Assembly (NCBI RefSeq): GCF_900112415.1
Contig: NZ_FOLV01000010.1
Span: forward strand, 1-64,000
Reading direction: 5' to 3'
DNA from: Bacillus sp. 491mf
GTDB lineage: Bacteria > Bacillota > Bacilli > Bacillales > Bacillaceae_G
Length of the DNA stretch: 64,000 bases
The notes under the pieces were generated by a model. The model made no database searches. It was not told the DNA's origin and saw nothing but the letters and a program-made list of their open reading frames with translations. Position numbers and translations under genes: made by a program. Below, one piece after another: positions 8,721-18,267 of this stretch (the stretch's first letter is position 1; every line of letters begins with the position of its first letter).

Positions 8721-10010
8721 TCACTCTACAAATCGCCCATACTCCTTCAAAAACCAAAGTTTCACTACCCCAACTGGCCCGTTCCGATGCTTCGCCACAT
8801 GAATTTCTGTCACATCTCTATGCTCTGTTTCCTTATCATAATAATCGTCTCGGTACATGAACATTATGATGTCGGCATCTTGTTCAATTTGTCCTGTTTC
8901 TCTTAAGTCAGATAAAAGCGGACGTTTATCTTGGCGCGACTCAACCGCGCGGGATAGCTGCGACAGTGCTACGACGCACACGTTTAAATCGCGAGCTAGC
9001 AACTTCAGTTTGCGGGAGATTTCGCTCATTTCTTGAAACCTATTTCCTCTATATTTCGCATCGCCTGTAATGAGCTGTAAGTAATCTATAATGACGAGCA
9101 GTTTTTTATTAGGATGCTTTCTTTTTAGCTTGCGAACCTGCACCCAAATTTCCTGTGTTGTCACACCTGCTTTATCATAAATCTCTAGCGAGAGATCGCC
9201 AATTTCCGCGAAGGCATAACTCGTTTTTTCCCAGTCTTCGATCGTGAAACGATGCTTCGGATTTTTCAGCCTCTTCCCTGATACTCCGCCGGCGCAGGAA
9301 ACCATCCGTTTTAACAGTTGCTTGTCACTCATCTCTAAAGAAAACAATCCAACTGCAACGCCCGATCTAGCTGCATGAAAGGCAATGTTTAAAGCGAACG
9401 CTGTTTTCCCCATCGAAGGCCGCGCTCCAATTACAACAAATTCACCATCTTGCAGACCACACGTCATCTTGTTTAAAGCGGAAAAACCAGTTTCAATACC
9501 TGTTAGTTCTTCTACGTCTTGGTGAAACTCTTCATATAAGCCAACTAGCGTATCCTTTAAGTCAAAATCTAACGTACACTCTTCCTCTTCTAGTTCACAA
9601 AGAGCCGTAATCGCCTCGCCGATGATTTTCTCATCCTTCTCCGCCAAAAGTCGTTCACTCATACTGTGCCCGACCATTCCTGCACGGCGCATTTTCCAGG
9701 CACTTCGAACTAGCCCCTCGTAATAAGTGAAGTTGGCAGTCGTCGGTACACTTTCGATGATGTTAACAAAGTACTCAATCCCGCCAATTTGCGCTAAAAA
9801 AGAAGGATCTATTTTCGAAACGAGCGTAACGAGATCAAGCGGCTGGCCGTCTTCCTCTACTTCCCGTATTAGCTTAAATATCGCTTGATGCAAAGCAGTA
9901 GAAAAGTGGTGTTCCGTCAACCTGCACTCTTTAATAAGCTCTCCATCAAGGAGGAGTGAACCCAATACCGTTTGTTCCGCTTCGACGTTTTGAATGCTCA
10001 TGGACGCCAC
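8721..10010 (-). CDS. Replicative DNA helicase, DnaB family
   Basis: Hexameric helicase of 429 residues. The N-terminal DnaB domain (about 5-105) starts SIQNVEAEQTVLGSLLLDGE. The RecA-like core has Walker A GARPSMGKTAF near 195, Walker B LLVIIDYLQLITG near 305, the sensor loop VALSQLSRAVESRQ and the arginine-finger block KHRNGPVG. It is somewhat shorter than chromosomal DnaB and sits with a DnaD-like gene, which it overlaps by 13 bases. That pairing suggests a phage-type or accessory replication module rather than the main helicase. Confidence 0.9.
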   Translation of the reverse strand: MASMSIQNVEAEQTVLGSLLLDGELIKECRLTEHHFSTALHQAIFKLIREVEEDGQPLDLVTLVSKIDPSFLAQIGGIEYFVNIIESVPTTANFTYYEGLVRSAWKMRRAGMVGHSMSERLLAEKDEKIIGEAITALCELEEEECTLDFDLKDTLVGLYEEFHQDVEELTGIETGFSALNKMTCGLQDGEFVVIGARPSMGKTAFALNIAFHAARSGVAVGLFSLEMSDKQLLKRMVSCAGGVSGKRLKNPKHRFTIEDWEKTSYAFAEIGDLSLEIYDKAGVTTQEIWVQVRKLKRKHPNKKLLVIIDYLQLITGDAKYRGNRFQEMSEISRKLKLLARDLNVCVVALSQLSRAVESRQDKRPLLSDLRETGQIEQDADIIMFMYRDDYYDKETEHRDVTEIHVAKHRNGPVGVVKLWFLKEYGRFVE

Positions 10011-10837
10011 CCCTTTTCTGTTAAGAACTTCTGCAGTTCATCTTCAGATGGCACGTTTTTCTTCCACTCCTCGCATTCCTCTAGAAACTGCTCAGTCTCC
10101 AAAACAATGGACGACCCTTTCTTCCGAAACTTCACCGCCGCCTCCTCTACTTCGCTGACTCTCGTAAATCCCTTTCCGTGCCAATCTCGCAAAATTCCCT
10201 TCACATACGCAAGCGTCCGCTTATTGTTTTCATGGGCAATTTGGAGTGCTTTTATGACGAGTTCCTCTGACAAATCTTCTATCCACGCAGTCAGTTCCTC
10301 AGCCGTATACGGTGACAAGCTGCCAAAGTTTTGTTCATAAAACGCAAATACATTCGTGCCCGGTTCTATTTCCTTCTCTGCCCCGCAGCTTTCAGGCTCT
10401 TCTTCTGGCGTTTCAACCGGAATACCGAAATGCGCTACCAACAGCGGAATATTCATCTCTTCCTCCAAGCACTTTTGAAGAAACATCTGAACAAATTGTT
10501 TACTTTTCACAGTCTTTAACTCCCGAAGTACACATTTCTCAACGTTCGGATTTGTAATTGGGTTATAACGAAGCCAATTTATGATATATAACTCCTTCGT
10601 TTTCGCATCGTATAAGATCTTTCCATATTCGATAAACCGCTGCAACAATTTATCAACAGTCTCCCTGTTGTAGCCCGTTTCCATCTCTGCTAAACGCTGT
10701 GGCAACGGATACATTCCGCACTGCGTCGTTTTCGAACATGTCAGCAAATATATGTAAAAATAGCGTTCCTCCGGCGTTAAGTCGAGCACAAACTCATCTT
10801 GCCAAAAATTCACCTGCACATTTCGATATACCGCCAT
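9998..10837 (-). CDS. DnaD-domain replication protein
   Basis: A 279-residue protein. The N-terminal winged-helix part holds NFWQDEFVLDLTPEERYFYI and LPQRLAEMETGYNRETVDKL. The C-terminal DnaD-like domain (about 165-215) holds FYEQNFGSLSPYTAEELTAW and LAYVKGILRDW. Such proteins remodel DNA and load DnaB-type helicases. It overlaps the helicase gene, so the two are probably made together. AGGAGG stands just before the start. Together with the upstream repeats it looks like a captured replication cassette. Confidence 0.85.
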   Translation of the reverse strand: MAVYRNVQVNFWQDEFVLDLTPEERYFYIYLLTCSKTTQCGMYPLPQRLAEMETGYNRETVDKLLQRFIEYGKILYDAKTKELYIINWLRYNPITNPNVEKCVLRELKTVKSKQFVQMFLQKCLEEEMNIPLLVAHFGIPVETPEEEPESCGAEKEIEPGTNVFAFYEQNFGSLSPYTAEELTAWIEDLSEELVIKALQIAHENNKRTLAYVKGILRDWHGKGFTRVSEVEEAAVKFRKKGSSIVLETEQFLEECEEWKKNVPSEDELQKFLTEKGWRP

Positions 10838-10904
10838 CTATATTCCTCCCGTTTTTAAAATGCTGTTCCTTACTATATATAAGGAGAAAAGCGGGAATTT
10901 GGTA

Positions 10905-11032
10905 ATTTGATTTTTATTTTTTTTGAAATTCTTGTAGTAGTAGTTCTTTTGTTTTTATTTTTTAAATTCTTGTAGTAGTTTTTTTGTTTTTGTTTTTTTA
11001 AGATTCTTGTAGCAGTAATTCTTTTGTTTTTG
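10905..11032. repeat. Three tandem AT-rich repeats upstream of the replication pair
   Basis: Three imperfect direct repeats of about 40-50 bases, each containing ATTCTTGTAG(T/C)AGT and TTTTGTTTTT. They lie upstream of the DnaD-like gene. They could be iteron-like or merely slippage-prone DNA. Confidence 0.55.
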
Positions 11033-11126
11033 TAATGATTTATTACTTGCAAGGGGCTTGGTAGGGGTTTATAAGGGGCTATTAATAGGATTTCAATATG
11101 TTTTACTTCCCTCTAAATGCTCATTC

Positions 11127-11168
11127 AAAAAATGGGACGTGAGTAAAAAGTACTCATGTCCCATTTTT
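11127..11168. terminator. Terminator of the radical SAM gene
   Basis: AAAAATGGGAC-G-TGAGTA ... TACTCA-T-GTCCCATTTTT, a strong stem ending at the stop codon of the minus-strand gene. Confidence 0.75.
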
Positions 11169-12288
11169 ATACGTTTTGTTTCTGTTTTCGTAATGCTTTT
11201 GGAATGTATACACAGAAAGGTTCACTTTCCATGTAATCTCCAGTCATCGCAAAGGCTCTAGAACGAGATCCTCCGCAAACATATCGGAACTCACAAACCC
11301 CACACTTTCCTTTATACTTGTCCGGGTTACGCAAGTCTTGGAAGATCGGAGAGTTTCGATAAATATCAGCTAGTGGTGTTGTTCGAACATTCCCGGCTTT
11401 GATAGGTAATAACCCACTTGGATACACATCTCCAATATGAGAGATAAATACAAAGCCATTTCCATCATTTACCCCTTTTGGAGCACGACCAAGTCCATCA
11501 ATTTGCCCCGTCATTCCATTCATCAATACATCTTGATATTGAATAGCCTGATTTGCTTTTTTATTCTCTCTCATTTTTTGTTGAATAACAACGCGTCTGT
11601 AGTGCTGAGCAGCCGTTGTTTTAATATCAAAAGAAACCTTTTTACTTAATTGATATAGCCATTGGAATACTCTTTCATGCTCGGCTGGTGAAATCATATC
11701 TGTTTCCTTGCCGCGCCCAGTTGGAACTAAGAAAAATACACTCCAAAGCACACACTCTAATTTCTCTACTAACTTTGCCATATCTTCAAGTACATCCACA
11801 TTATAAGTAGAAATAACCGTATTAATTTGAATAGGAATTTTCAATTCATGCAAATAACGAATCGCATTCATTGTTAATTCAAATGATCCCTCTGTCCCCC
11901 TAAAATGATCATGTATTTCAGCTGTTGGCCCATCTAAACTAAATGCCCATCTTGCAAGCCCTACTTCTTTTGCTTTTTGAATTGTTTCTTTCGTAACATT
12001 TGGAGTAGCACTTGGTGTCATAGATACTCGAACACCTTTTTTTATCGCATAATCTGCAATATCATATACGTCCGGGCGCATTAACGGATCACCCCCAGTA
12101 AAAACAAGCATCGGATTATTCATTTCATATATATCATCAATTAATTTTTTACCTTCTTCAAATGTTAGCTCAAGAGGATGACGATGATACTGAGCTTCCG
12201 CACGACAATGAAGACATTTTAATTGGCATGCTCTCGTTAACTCCCATATCACAATAAATGGATTTTTGTTAAAATCACGGTTAATCAC
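11167..12288 (-). CDS. Radical SAM/SPASM protein (TIGR04053-like)
   Basis: Iron-sulfur enzyme of 373 residues. The radical SAM motif CQLKCLHC lies near residue 20, followed by FTGGDPLMRPD. The C-terminal SPASM-type cysteines are in KCGVCEFRYVCGGSRSRAFA and EPFCVYIP near 330-365. The overall pattern matches Bacillus proteins assigned to a family related to heme-d1/PqqE-type enzymes. Such enzymes modify peptides or tetrapyrroles, but no substrate peptide gene is visible beside it. Monocistronic, with its own terminator. Confidence 0.85.
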   Translation of the reverse strand: MINRDFNKNPFIVIWELTRACQLKCLHCRAEAQYHRHPLELTFEEGKKLIDDIYEMNNPMLVFTGGDPLMRPDVYDIADYAIKKGVRVSMTPSATPNVTKETIQKAKEVGLARWAFSLDGPTAEIHDHFRGTEGSFELTMNAIRYLHELKIPIQINTVISTYNVDVLEDMAKLVEKLECVLWSVFFLVPTGRGKETDMISPAEHERVFQWLYQLSKKVSFDIKTTAAQHYRRVVIQQKMRENKKANQAIQYQDVLMNGMTGQIDGLGRAPKGVNDGNGFVFISHIGDVYPSGLLPIKAGNVRTTPLADIYRNSPIFQDLRNPDKYKGKCGVCEFRYVCGGSRSRAFAMTGDYMESEPFCVYIPKALRKQKQNV

Positions 12289-12669
12289 AATTAAACCCTC
12301 CTATCAATTTATATCCTCATTGTAAAGTTATATAGCCATTTATGTTGTGAGATACATCACGTATGAAATTGTCGTTATAAAGTGAAACCTTAATCAGTGG
12401 GGGTTCTTCACCAACTTCTTTCTCATCCCTTTTCAGTGAACTTGCACGGCGAGAGAGAGAACTATCTATTTTTCGTTAATCAACACGCATGACCAAATCC
12501 TCTCTCCTCAAGTTTTCAATTTATCTTTATATTTTAAGCTCTAAAATTTGCATTACCTCTTAATGTAGTCATAAAATTAATCTGTGTTCGAAAATAGATA
12601 AAGAGCGAGTAAACTGAAGAAAAAAGAAAAAATTCAAAATTAGAAACGGAAAATGGAGAGATGCATTGA
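12289..12669. promoter_or_regulatory. Divergent promoter region with bcr1-like fragment
   Basis: Separates the radical SAM gene from the ABC exporter operon. A fragment of the bcr1-like family (ATAAAGTGAAACCTTAATCA...) spans about 12377-12412. GGAGAG precedes the first exporter gene. No gene is seen. Confidence 0.45.
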
Positions 12670-14889
12670 ATGTTAAAGATCATCAAACATTTAAAACCAT
12701 TTGTTACTTCCATCATTGCGGTTGTATGTCTTTTAACTGTGCAGGCAGTATGCGATCTATCACTGCCAGACTACATGTCTAACATTGTCAATGTAGGGAT
12801 TCAACAAAAAGGTGTCGAAAACGCAGTACCTGAAGTTATTCGTAAAAGTGAGATGGATAAACTTACGCTCTTTATGAATGACAAAGAGAAGAAAACAGTA
12901 ACTGACAACTATGTTCTGTTAGATAAGAACAATCTTTCCCAAAGTGAACTGAAAAATGACTTAAAAGATTATCCAAAGCTTGATAAAGAACCACTTTATA
13001 AGCTACATACAACGGATAAAAATACAATCAGTGAACTGAATGATATCTTTGGGAAACCGATGTTAATAACACAAGGAATTGAAAAAGGCGGTAATGACAG
13101 CAAAACAGAAATGAAGCTTCCGCCAAATACAGATCCTTTCACAGTCATTGCGAAACTCCCTCAAGATCAAATCGATGCGATGAAAGAAAAAGCGGATGAA
13201 AAGTTTAAAAAGATGCCAGGCAGCATGGTAACACAGGCGGCTGTTTCATTCATTGAGAATGAATATAAAAAGATTGGTATCGATACAGATAAACTTCAAT
13301 CCAATTATATTCTTACTTCTGGCGGGAAAATGCTGCTTTTATCATTAGTAAGTATGGCAGCTACCGTTATCGTGAGTTTACTGGCTGCAAAAGTATCAGC
13401 TGGGCTTGGCAGAGATTTGCGAAAGAAAGTGTTCCGGAAAGTTACAAATTTCTCGAATGCTGAGTTTGATAAGTTTTCTACTGCCTCGTTAATCACAAGA
13501 AGTACAAATGATATCCAGCAAGTGCAAACACTGATGGTGATGATGCTTCGAATCGTCTTCTATGCACCAATTTTAGGTATAGGCGGCATCATTAAAGTAC
13601 TAAGTACTGACCTTTCCATGGGATGGATTATCGGCGTTGCGGTTATCGCAATTTTAAGCTTAGTCATTGGTTTATTTAGCGTAGCTATCCCTAAATTTAA
13701 AATGATTCAAAAGTTAGTCGATAAAATTAACTTAATCACGCGTGAATCGTTAACAGGTATGCTTGTCATTCGTGCGTTTAACAATCAAAAACATGAAGAA
13801 AAGAAATTTGAAAAAGGAAATCAAGATTTAACAAAAACAAATTTATTTGTAAGCCGTTTAATGTCATTTATGATGCCAATGATGATGTTTATCATGAATG
13901 CTGTGACGTTACTCATTATTTGGGTTGGATCACACCAAGTAGATATGGGAAATATGCAAGTTGGTGATATGATGGCATTTATGCAATATACAATGCAAAT
14001 TATCATGGCCTTCTTAATGATCTCTTTTGTATCGATTATGGTTCCACGTGCTTCTGTATCCGCACAACGTATCGCAGAAGTTTTAGATACTGACCTTTCC
14101 ATTCATGATGCAGCGGAGCCAAAAACATTCTCGCCTGGCAAGAAAGGTTACGTTGAATTTAAAAATGTTAGCTTTAGATATCCAGGTGCAGAAGAAGATG
14201 TACTTTCCAATATCACCTTTACTGCAAAACCTGGTGAAACGACAGCTTTCATTGGAAGTACAGGTAGCGGGAAATCAACATTAATCAACTTAATTCCGCG
14301 CTTTTACGACGTCACAAGCGGGGAAATCTTAATAGATGGTACGAATGTTAGAGAAGTATCTCAAAAGGAATTAAGAGAAAAAATTGGTTATGTACCGCAA
14401 AAAGGAGTTTTATTCTCCGGTACGATTGAAAGTAACTTGAAATACGGTAAGAAAGAAGCAAGTGAAGAAGAATTAGTAAAAGCGTCAGAAATTGCGCAAG
14501 CGATGGAGTTTATTAACGAAAAACCTGAAAGTTTCAAGACAGAGATATCACAAGGTGGTACGAACGTTTCTGGTGGTCAAAAACAAAGGCTTTCGATTGC
14601 CCGTGCTCTTACGAAAAAATCGGAAATCTTCATATTTGATGATAGTTTCTCAGCTCTTGACTTTAAGACAGACGCTGCGCTTCGCAGAGCTTTAAACAAT
14701 GAAATTGCAGGAAGTACTCTTTTACTTGTTGCGCAAAGAATCAGTACGATTATGAATGCAGATAAGATCATTGTACTGGATGAAGGAAAAATCGTCGGAA
14801 CTGGTACGCATGAAGAGCTTATGGAGAACTGTGAAGTTTATAAGCAAATTGCTTTATCACAACTTTCAAGAGAGGAGTTGTCATCATGA
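12670..14889 (+). CDS. ABC exporter subunit with degenerate ATPase site
   Basis: A 739-residue half-transporter, permease fused to ATPase. It is longer than the usual 580 because about 170 hydrophilic residues (about 40-215) are inserted between the first and second membrane helices. The ATPase has GSTGSGKST and VSGGQKQRLSIARAL, but Walker B reads IFIFDDSFSALD (Asp where the catalytic Glu should be) and the switch reads LLVAQRIST (Gln for His). These losses mark the degenerate-site partner of a heterodimeric exporter of the EfrCD/TM287-288 kind. Its stop overlaps the next gene's start (ATGA). Confidence 0.9.
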   Translation: MLKIIKHLKPFVTSIIAVVCLLTVQAVCDLSLPDYMSNIVNVGIQQKGVENAVPEVIRKSEMDKLTLFMNDKEKKTVTDNYVLLDKNNLSQSELKNDLKDYPKLDKEPLYKLHTTDKNTISELNDIFGKPMLITQGIEKGGNDSKTEMKLPPNTDPFTVIAKLPQDQIDAMKEKADEKFKKMPGSMVTQAAVSFIENEYKKIGIDTDKLQSNYILTSGGKMLLLSLVSMAATVIVSLLAAKVSAGLGRDLRKKVFRKVTNFSNAEFDKFSTASLITRSTNDIQQVQTLMVMMLRIVFYAPILGIGGIIKVLSTDLSMGWIIGVAVIAILSLVIGLFSVAIPKFKMIQKLVDKINLITRESLTGMLVIRAFNNQKHEEKKFEKGNQDLTKTNLFVSRLMSFMMPMMMFIMNAVTLLIIWVGSHQVDMGNMQVGDMMAFMQYTMQIIMAFLMISFVSIMVPRASVSAQRIAEVLDTDLSIHDAAEPKTFSPGKKGYVEFKNVSFRYPGAEEDVLSNITFTAKPGETTAFIGSTGSGKSTLINLIPRFYDVTSGEILIDGTNVREVSQKELREKIGYVPQKGVLFSGTIESNLKYGKKEASEEELVKASEIAQAMEFINEKPESFKTEISQGGTNVSGGQKQRLSIARALTKKSEIFIFDDSFSALDFKTDAALRRALNNEIAGSTLLLVAQRISTIMNADKIIVLDEGKIVGTGTHEELMENCEVYKQIALSQLSREELSS

Positions 14890-16751
14890 GCAAACGAAAA
14901 ATAGAGCACAACAAACAAGGTGGTCATGGCGGCGGTCATATGGGCGGCGGCATGCAAAAGATTGAGAAAGCAAAAAACTTCAAAGGAACGATGAGTAAGC
15001 TCCTCGAGTACTTGAAACCTTATAAATTATCAATCTTAGTCGTTATCTTTTTCGCGATCGGTAGTGCAGCCTTTACAATCGTCGGTCCAAAAATTTTAGG
15101 AAAAGCAACAACAAAACTTTTCGAAGGACTTGTAGATAAAGTAACAGGAGCAACCGGTGCGGCAATTGACTTTACCTATATCGGAAACATCGCCTTGTTA
15201 CTTCTTGGATTATATATACTGAGCGCTGCGTTTGGCATTATCCAAGGCTATATCATTTCCGGGGTAGCCCAAAAGGTATCTTATAACTTCAGAAAAGAAA
15301 TCGATGAAAAAATTAACCGGATGCCGCTGAAATACTTTGATAAAACAACGCACGGAGAAGTATTATCAAGAATTACAAATGACGTAGATACAGTGAGCCA
15401 AACGTTAAATCAAAGTATGTCGCAAATCATCACATCAGTCATTACAATTATCGGTGTATTTATCATGATGTTATCAATTAGCTGGCAAATGACATTAGTC
15501 GCACTGTTAATCTTGCCAGTATCGATGATTCTCATTATGGCAGTCGTAAAACGATCACAAAAATACTTCAAATCCCAGCAAGAATATTTAGGACACGTAA
15601 ACGGGCAAGTTGAAGAAATTTATAGTGGTCACAATATCGTTAAAGCCTTTAACAAAGAAGAAGAAGAAGTGAAGAAATTCGAAGAGGTAAATGATACCCT
15701 TTACCACTCGGCATGGAAGTCGCAATTTTTATCTGGAATGATGATGCCGATTATGATGTTTATCGGGAATATTGGTTATGTCGCTGTATCGATTTTAGGT
15801 GGATGGCTTGCGGTAAAAAGAACCATCGCAGTTGGGGACATTTTAGCCTTTGTACAATATGTAAGAAACTTTACGCAGCCAATCGCTCAAGTCGCGCAAA
15901 TCGCGAACGTACTTCAATCGACAGCTGCTGCTGCTGAAAGAGTTTTTGAATTTTTAGAGGAAGAAGAAGAAGTGCCAGAATCAGAAAATCCAGTGAATCT
16001 GCAAAAAGTAAACGGAGAAGTTACCTTCAAAGATGTTGAGTTTGGTTACAATGCAGACAAAACGATCATCAACAACTTCTCTGCTACTATCAAACCTGGC
16101 CAAAAGGTCGCAATCGTCGGTCCAACCGGAGCAGGAAAAACGACAATCGTAAAACTATTAATGCGTTTCTACGACATAAATAGCGGTGCAATCTGTATAG
16201 ACGGTCACGATATAAAAGACTTCACTCGTGAAGACTTGCGCAGTATGTTCGGAATGGTACTGCAAGACACTTGGCTATTTAACGGATCCATCATGGAAAA
16301 CATCCGTTACGGCAGACTTGATGCAACGGACGAAGAAGTCATCGAAGCAGCGAAGGCCGCTCACGTGCACAGCTTCGTCAAAACATTACCAAATAGATAC
16401 AACATGGAACTAAACGAAGAAGCAAGCAACGTATCCCAAGGACAAAAGCAATTATTAACAATTGCCCGCGCCCTTCTAGCGGATCCGAAAATATTAATAC
16501 TCGACGAAGCAACTAGCTCCATCGATACGCGTACAGAAGTACTCATTCAAAAAGCGATGGAAAACCTCATGAAAGACCGAACAAGCTTCATCATCGCTCA
16601 TAGACTATCAACAATCCGTGATGCCGATTTAATCCTTGTGATGAAAGACGGGGATATTGTAGAACAAGGTAATCATGAAGAATTGTTGAAAGCTGATGGT
16701 TTCTATGCTTCGCTTTATAATAGTCAGTTTGAGAGTGCGGATGCTTCTTGA
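14886..16751 (+). CDS. ABC exporter subunit with intact ATPase site
   Basis: A 621-residue partner of the preceding subunit. It begins with a Gly/His/Met-rich tail (GGHGGGHMGGGM), then six membrane helices, then an ATPase with GPTGAGKTT, VSQGQKQLLTIARAL, LILDEATSSID and the His switch IIAHRLST. It therefore supplies the catalytic Glu and His missing in its partner. A heterodimeric multidrug or lipid exporter is likely. The His-rich start could bind metal, but this is only an inference. Confidence 0.9.
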   Translation: MSKRKIEHNKQGGHGGGHMGGGMQKIEKAKNFKGTMSKLLEYLKPYKLSILVVIFFAIGSAAFTIVGPKILGKATTKLFEGLVDKVTGATGAAIDFTYIGNIALLLLGLYILSAAFGIIQGYIISGVAQKVSYNFRKEIDEKINRMPLKYFDKTTHGEVLSRITNDVDTVSQTLNQSMSQIITSVITIIGVFIMMLSISWQMTLVALLILPVSMILIMAVVKRSQKYFKSQQEYLGHVNGQVEEIYSGHNIVKAFNKEEEEVKKFEEVNDTLYHSAWKSQFLSGMMMPIMMFIGNIGYVAVSILGGWLAVKRTIAVGDILAFVQYVRNFTQPIAQVAQIANVLQSTAAAAERVFEFLEEEEEVPESENPVNLQKVNGEVTFKDVEFGYNADKTIINNFSATIKPGQKVAIVGPTGAGKTTIVKLLMRFYDINSGAICIDGHDIKDFTREDLRSMFGMVLQDTWLFNGSIMENIRYGRLDATDEEVIEAAKAAHVHSFVKTLPNRYNMELNEEASNVSQGQKQLLTIARALLADPKILILDEATSSIDTRTEVLIQKAMENLMKDRTSFIIAHRLSTIRDADLILVMKDGDIVEQGNHEELLKADGFYASLYNSQFESADAS

Positions 16752-16761
16752 GATTGATGGG

Positions 16762-16791
16762 ACACTCCTCTGTTTTTTAAGAGGAGTGTTC
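16762..16791 (+). terminator. Terminator of the ABC exporter operon
   Basis: ACACTCCTCT ... AGAGGAGTGT followed by TCTCTTTTT. Confidence 0.8.
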
Positions 16792-16845
16792 TCTTTTTAG
16801 TAATTGAAGCTCTTTTATCAAAGACATAATTAAAACAAAAAGCAC

Positions 16846-16889
16846 AAAAAATTAACCCCCCGCAGAAAACTACGAGGAGTTAATTTTTT
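16846..16889. terminator. Terminator of the 131-residue gene
   Basis: AAAAAATTAAC ... GTTAATTTTTT stem downstream of the minus-strand gene that ends at 16924. Confidence 0.65.
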
Positions 16890-16923
16890 CATAGAATATT
16901 CTATTTAAAGCCCACTAAGTTTA

Positions 16924-17319
16924 TTATATGAGCCTTTGAGGTTCACATTCACGAACACCAAAATTTTTCAATGAGTTAAATAAAGCTGCAGTGATCGTTA
17001 ATAAAATCAATTCCTGCGTTCCATTCTCTAATTCAAAGACTGCCCAGTGTATATTATTAGCTGTAAAGATACATTTACGTTCTAATTCAAATCCAGGTGG
17101 TACAACTGGAAGTGCATTAACTGGTACACATACCTGTACATCTCCTTCATTTTTGATAGCATTGAAAATTTGCTCGTCAATTTTATAAACATTAACTGGA
17201 TCAAGCTCTACACCTTGGCTTGGAACTTCAACTTCATCTTCAACTAATAGGAAAAAGCGTTCGTTTCGAAGATTGAAAAGACATCTCGCTCCAATTTCAA
17301 ATGTTGCTATTTTATTCAC
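16924..17319 (-). CDS. Hypothetical protein, 131 residues
   Basis: Not recognised. The protein opens NKIATFEIGARCLFNLRNER and contains VPVNALPVVPPGFELERKC and an even spread of hydrophobic residues without membrane helices, so it is probably a compact cytosolic or spore-associated beta-rich domain. The start is a GTG directly after GAGGAA, which is tight; another start is possible. It has its own terminator and sits just outside the left end of the transposon. Confidence 0.6.
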   Translation of the reverse strand: MNKIATFEIGARCLFNLRNERFFLLVEDEVEVPSQGVELDPVNVYKIDEQIFNAIKNEGDVQVCVPVNALPVVPPGFELERKCIFTANNIHWAVFELENGTQELILLTITAALFNSLKNFGVRECEPQRLI

Positions 17320-17532
17320 TTCCTCAGCAACTTTTTCTATCTTTCAAGTTGCTTCTCTACATAGTATGCTAGATTAATAGATTCGGTTACAGCACATGCC
17401 TACGTTAATAACTAATTTAGGCGGCTTGCTACTTCGTTATCAAGCCAACATAGAATTCAGACTCTTATAGCTATTAAGTATCTCTTACACAAAAAAAGAG
17501 TACATGTCATAAAAACATACACTCTCCTCTTA

Positions 17533-17565
17533 GGGGTCACCTTATCAAAAAAAGAAAATTGTACG
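17533..17565 (+). repeat. Left terminal inverted repeat of the Tn3 element
   Basis: GGGGTCACC start, 33 bases matching the right end exactly. It is followed by TTACGACACATTT, which is shared only with the internal copy at 23451. Confidence 0.85.
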
Positions 17566-17590
17566 TTACGACACATTTCGGACACAATTT

Positions 17591-17621
17591 AACCGGTTCC
17601 CTGTACGTTAAGGAACCGGTT
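17591..17621. terminator. Hairpin after the transposase remnant
   Basis: AACCGGTTCC ... GGAACCGGTT with T-rich flank; probably the transposase terminator. Confidence 0.5.
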
Positions 17622-17631
17622 ATTTATTTTA

Positions 17632-17840
17632 CTACCTTTTTATTGGATTTTTTTCTCGTAATGGTCTTAAATTATTAAAGTTTGCCTTTTGATTTAAGTT
17701 CCAAACATAATCCCCTGTTAATGTAATATGCTCCCAACCAAGCGGAGATATATGTTGTAAATATTCTTCGGGAATATCCACCCCTTTTGTACGCAAAGCA
17801 GCAACCCCATGTGGCAGTAACCATAGTATGATTTTCAGTT
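17632..17840 (-). pseudogene. tnpA: C-terminal remnant of Tn3-family transposase
   Basis: In one frame, ending at TAG 17632-17634, the sequence reads ALRTKGVDIPEEYLQHISPL then GWEHITLTGDYVWN, the standard end of Tn3-family TnpA. The usual N-terminal and DDE parts are absent. The position, about 100 bases inside the terminal repeat and pointing at it, is where TnpA normally ends. Sequence upstream to 18025 is open in another frame (FYNPIGAKNSILSYFMPKGA) and I cannot assign it. Confidence 0.8.
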
Positions 17841-18267
17841 AATTTGAGATTCAGTTTAAATATATGATAAGTTAACGTTGCAATGTCTCTATCTGTGAAA
17901 GTTTTATCATCATTGGGATTAGCACCTTTAGGCATAAAATAACTGAGAATTGAATTTTTAGCTCCAATAGGATTATAAAACTTAGAATTCCCCAAAGACT
18001 CTTTATCAAAATCAAACATAATCATCTTAACATACTCTTTTGAATCTTCTTTAAACGTTTATTCAAACCTTTTTTATAATCGTCCTGTAAGAATAATCAC
18101 AGTATTCTTATCTTTGATACTTACAATCATTCCATCTGAAATTTAGGTTATTGTAAATATTTAAACCTGTTTGCTTAGAACGCTATTTGTTTAAATAGTA
18201 GATATTAATTAACAACCGCCAACAACAATAAAATGATAACCTATTACATGATATAAATTACTATAGC

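Noticed and set aside
10905-11032. CRISPR-like array in the three tandem repeats
   Set aside because: Repeats are imperfect, adjacent and AT-rich without unique spacers.
17840-18025. Start of an intact gene preceding the TnpA tail
   Set aside because: The open frame here joins the TnpA tail in the wrong frame; no ribosome site or known domain, so only the tail is annotated.
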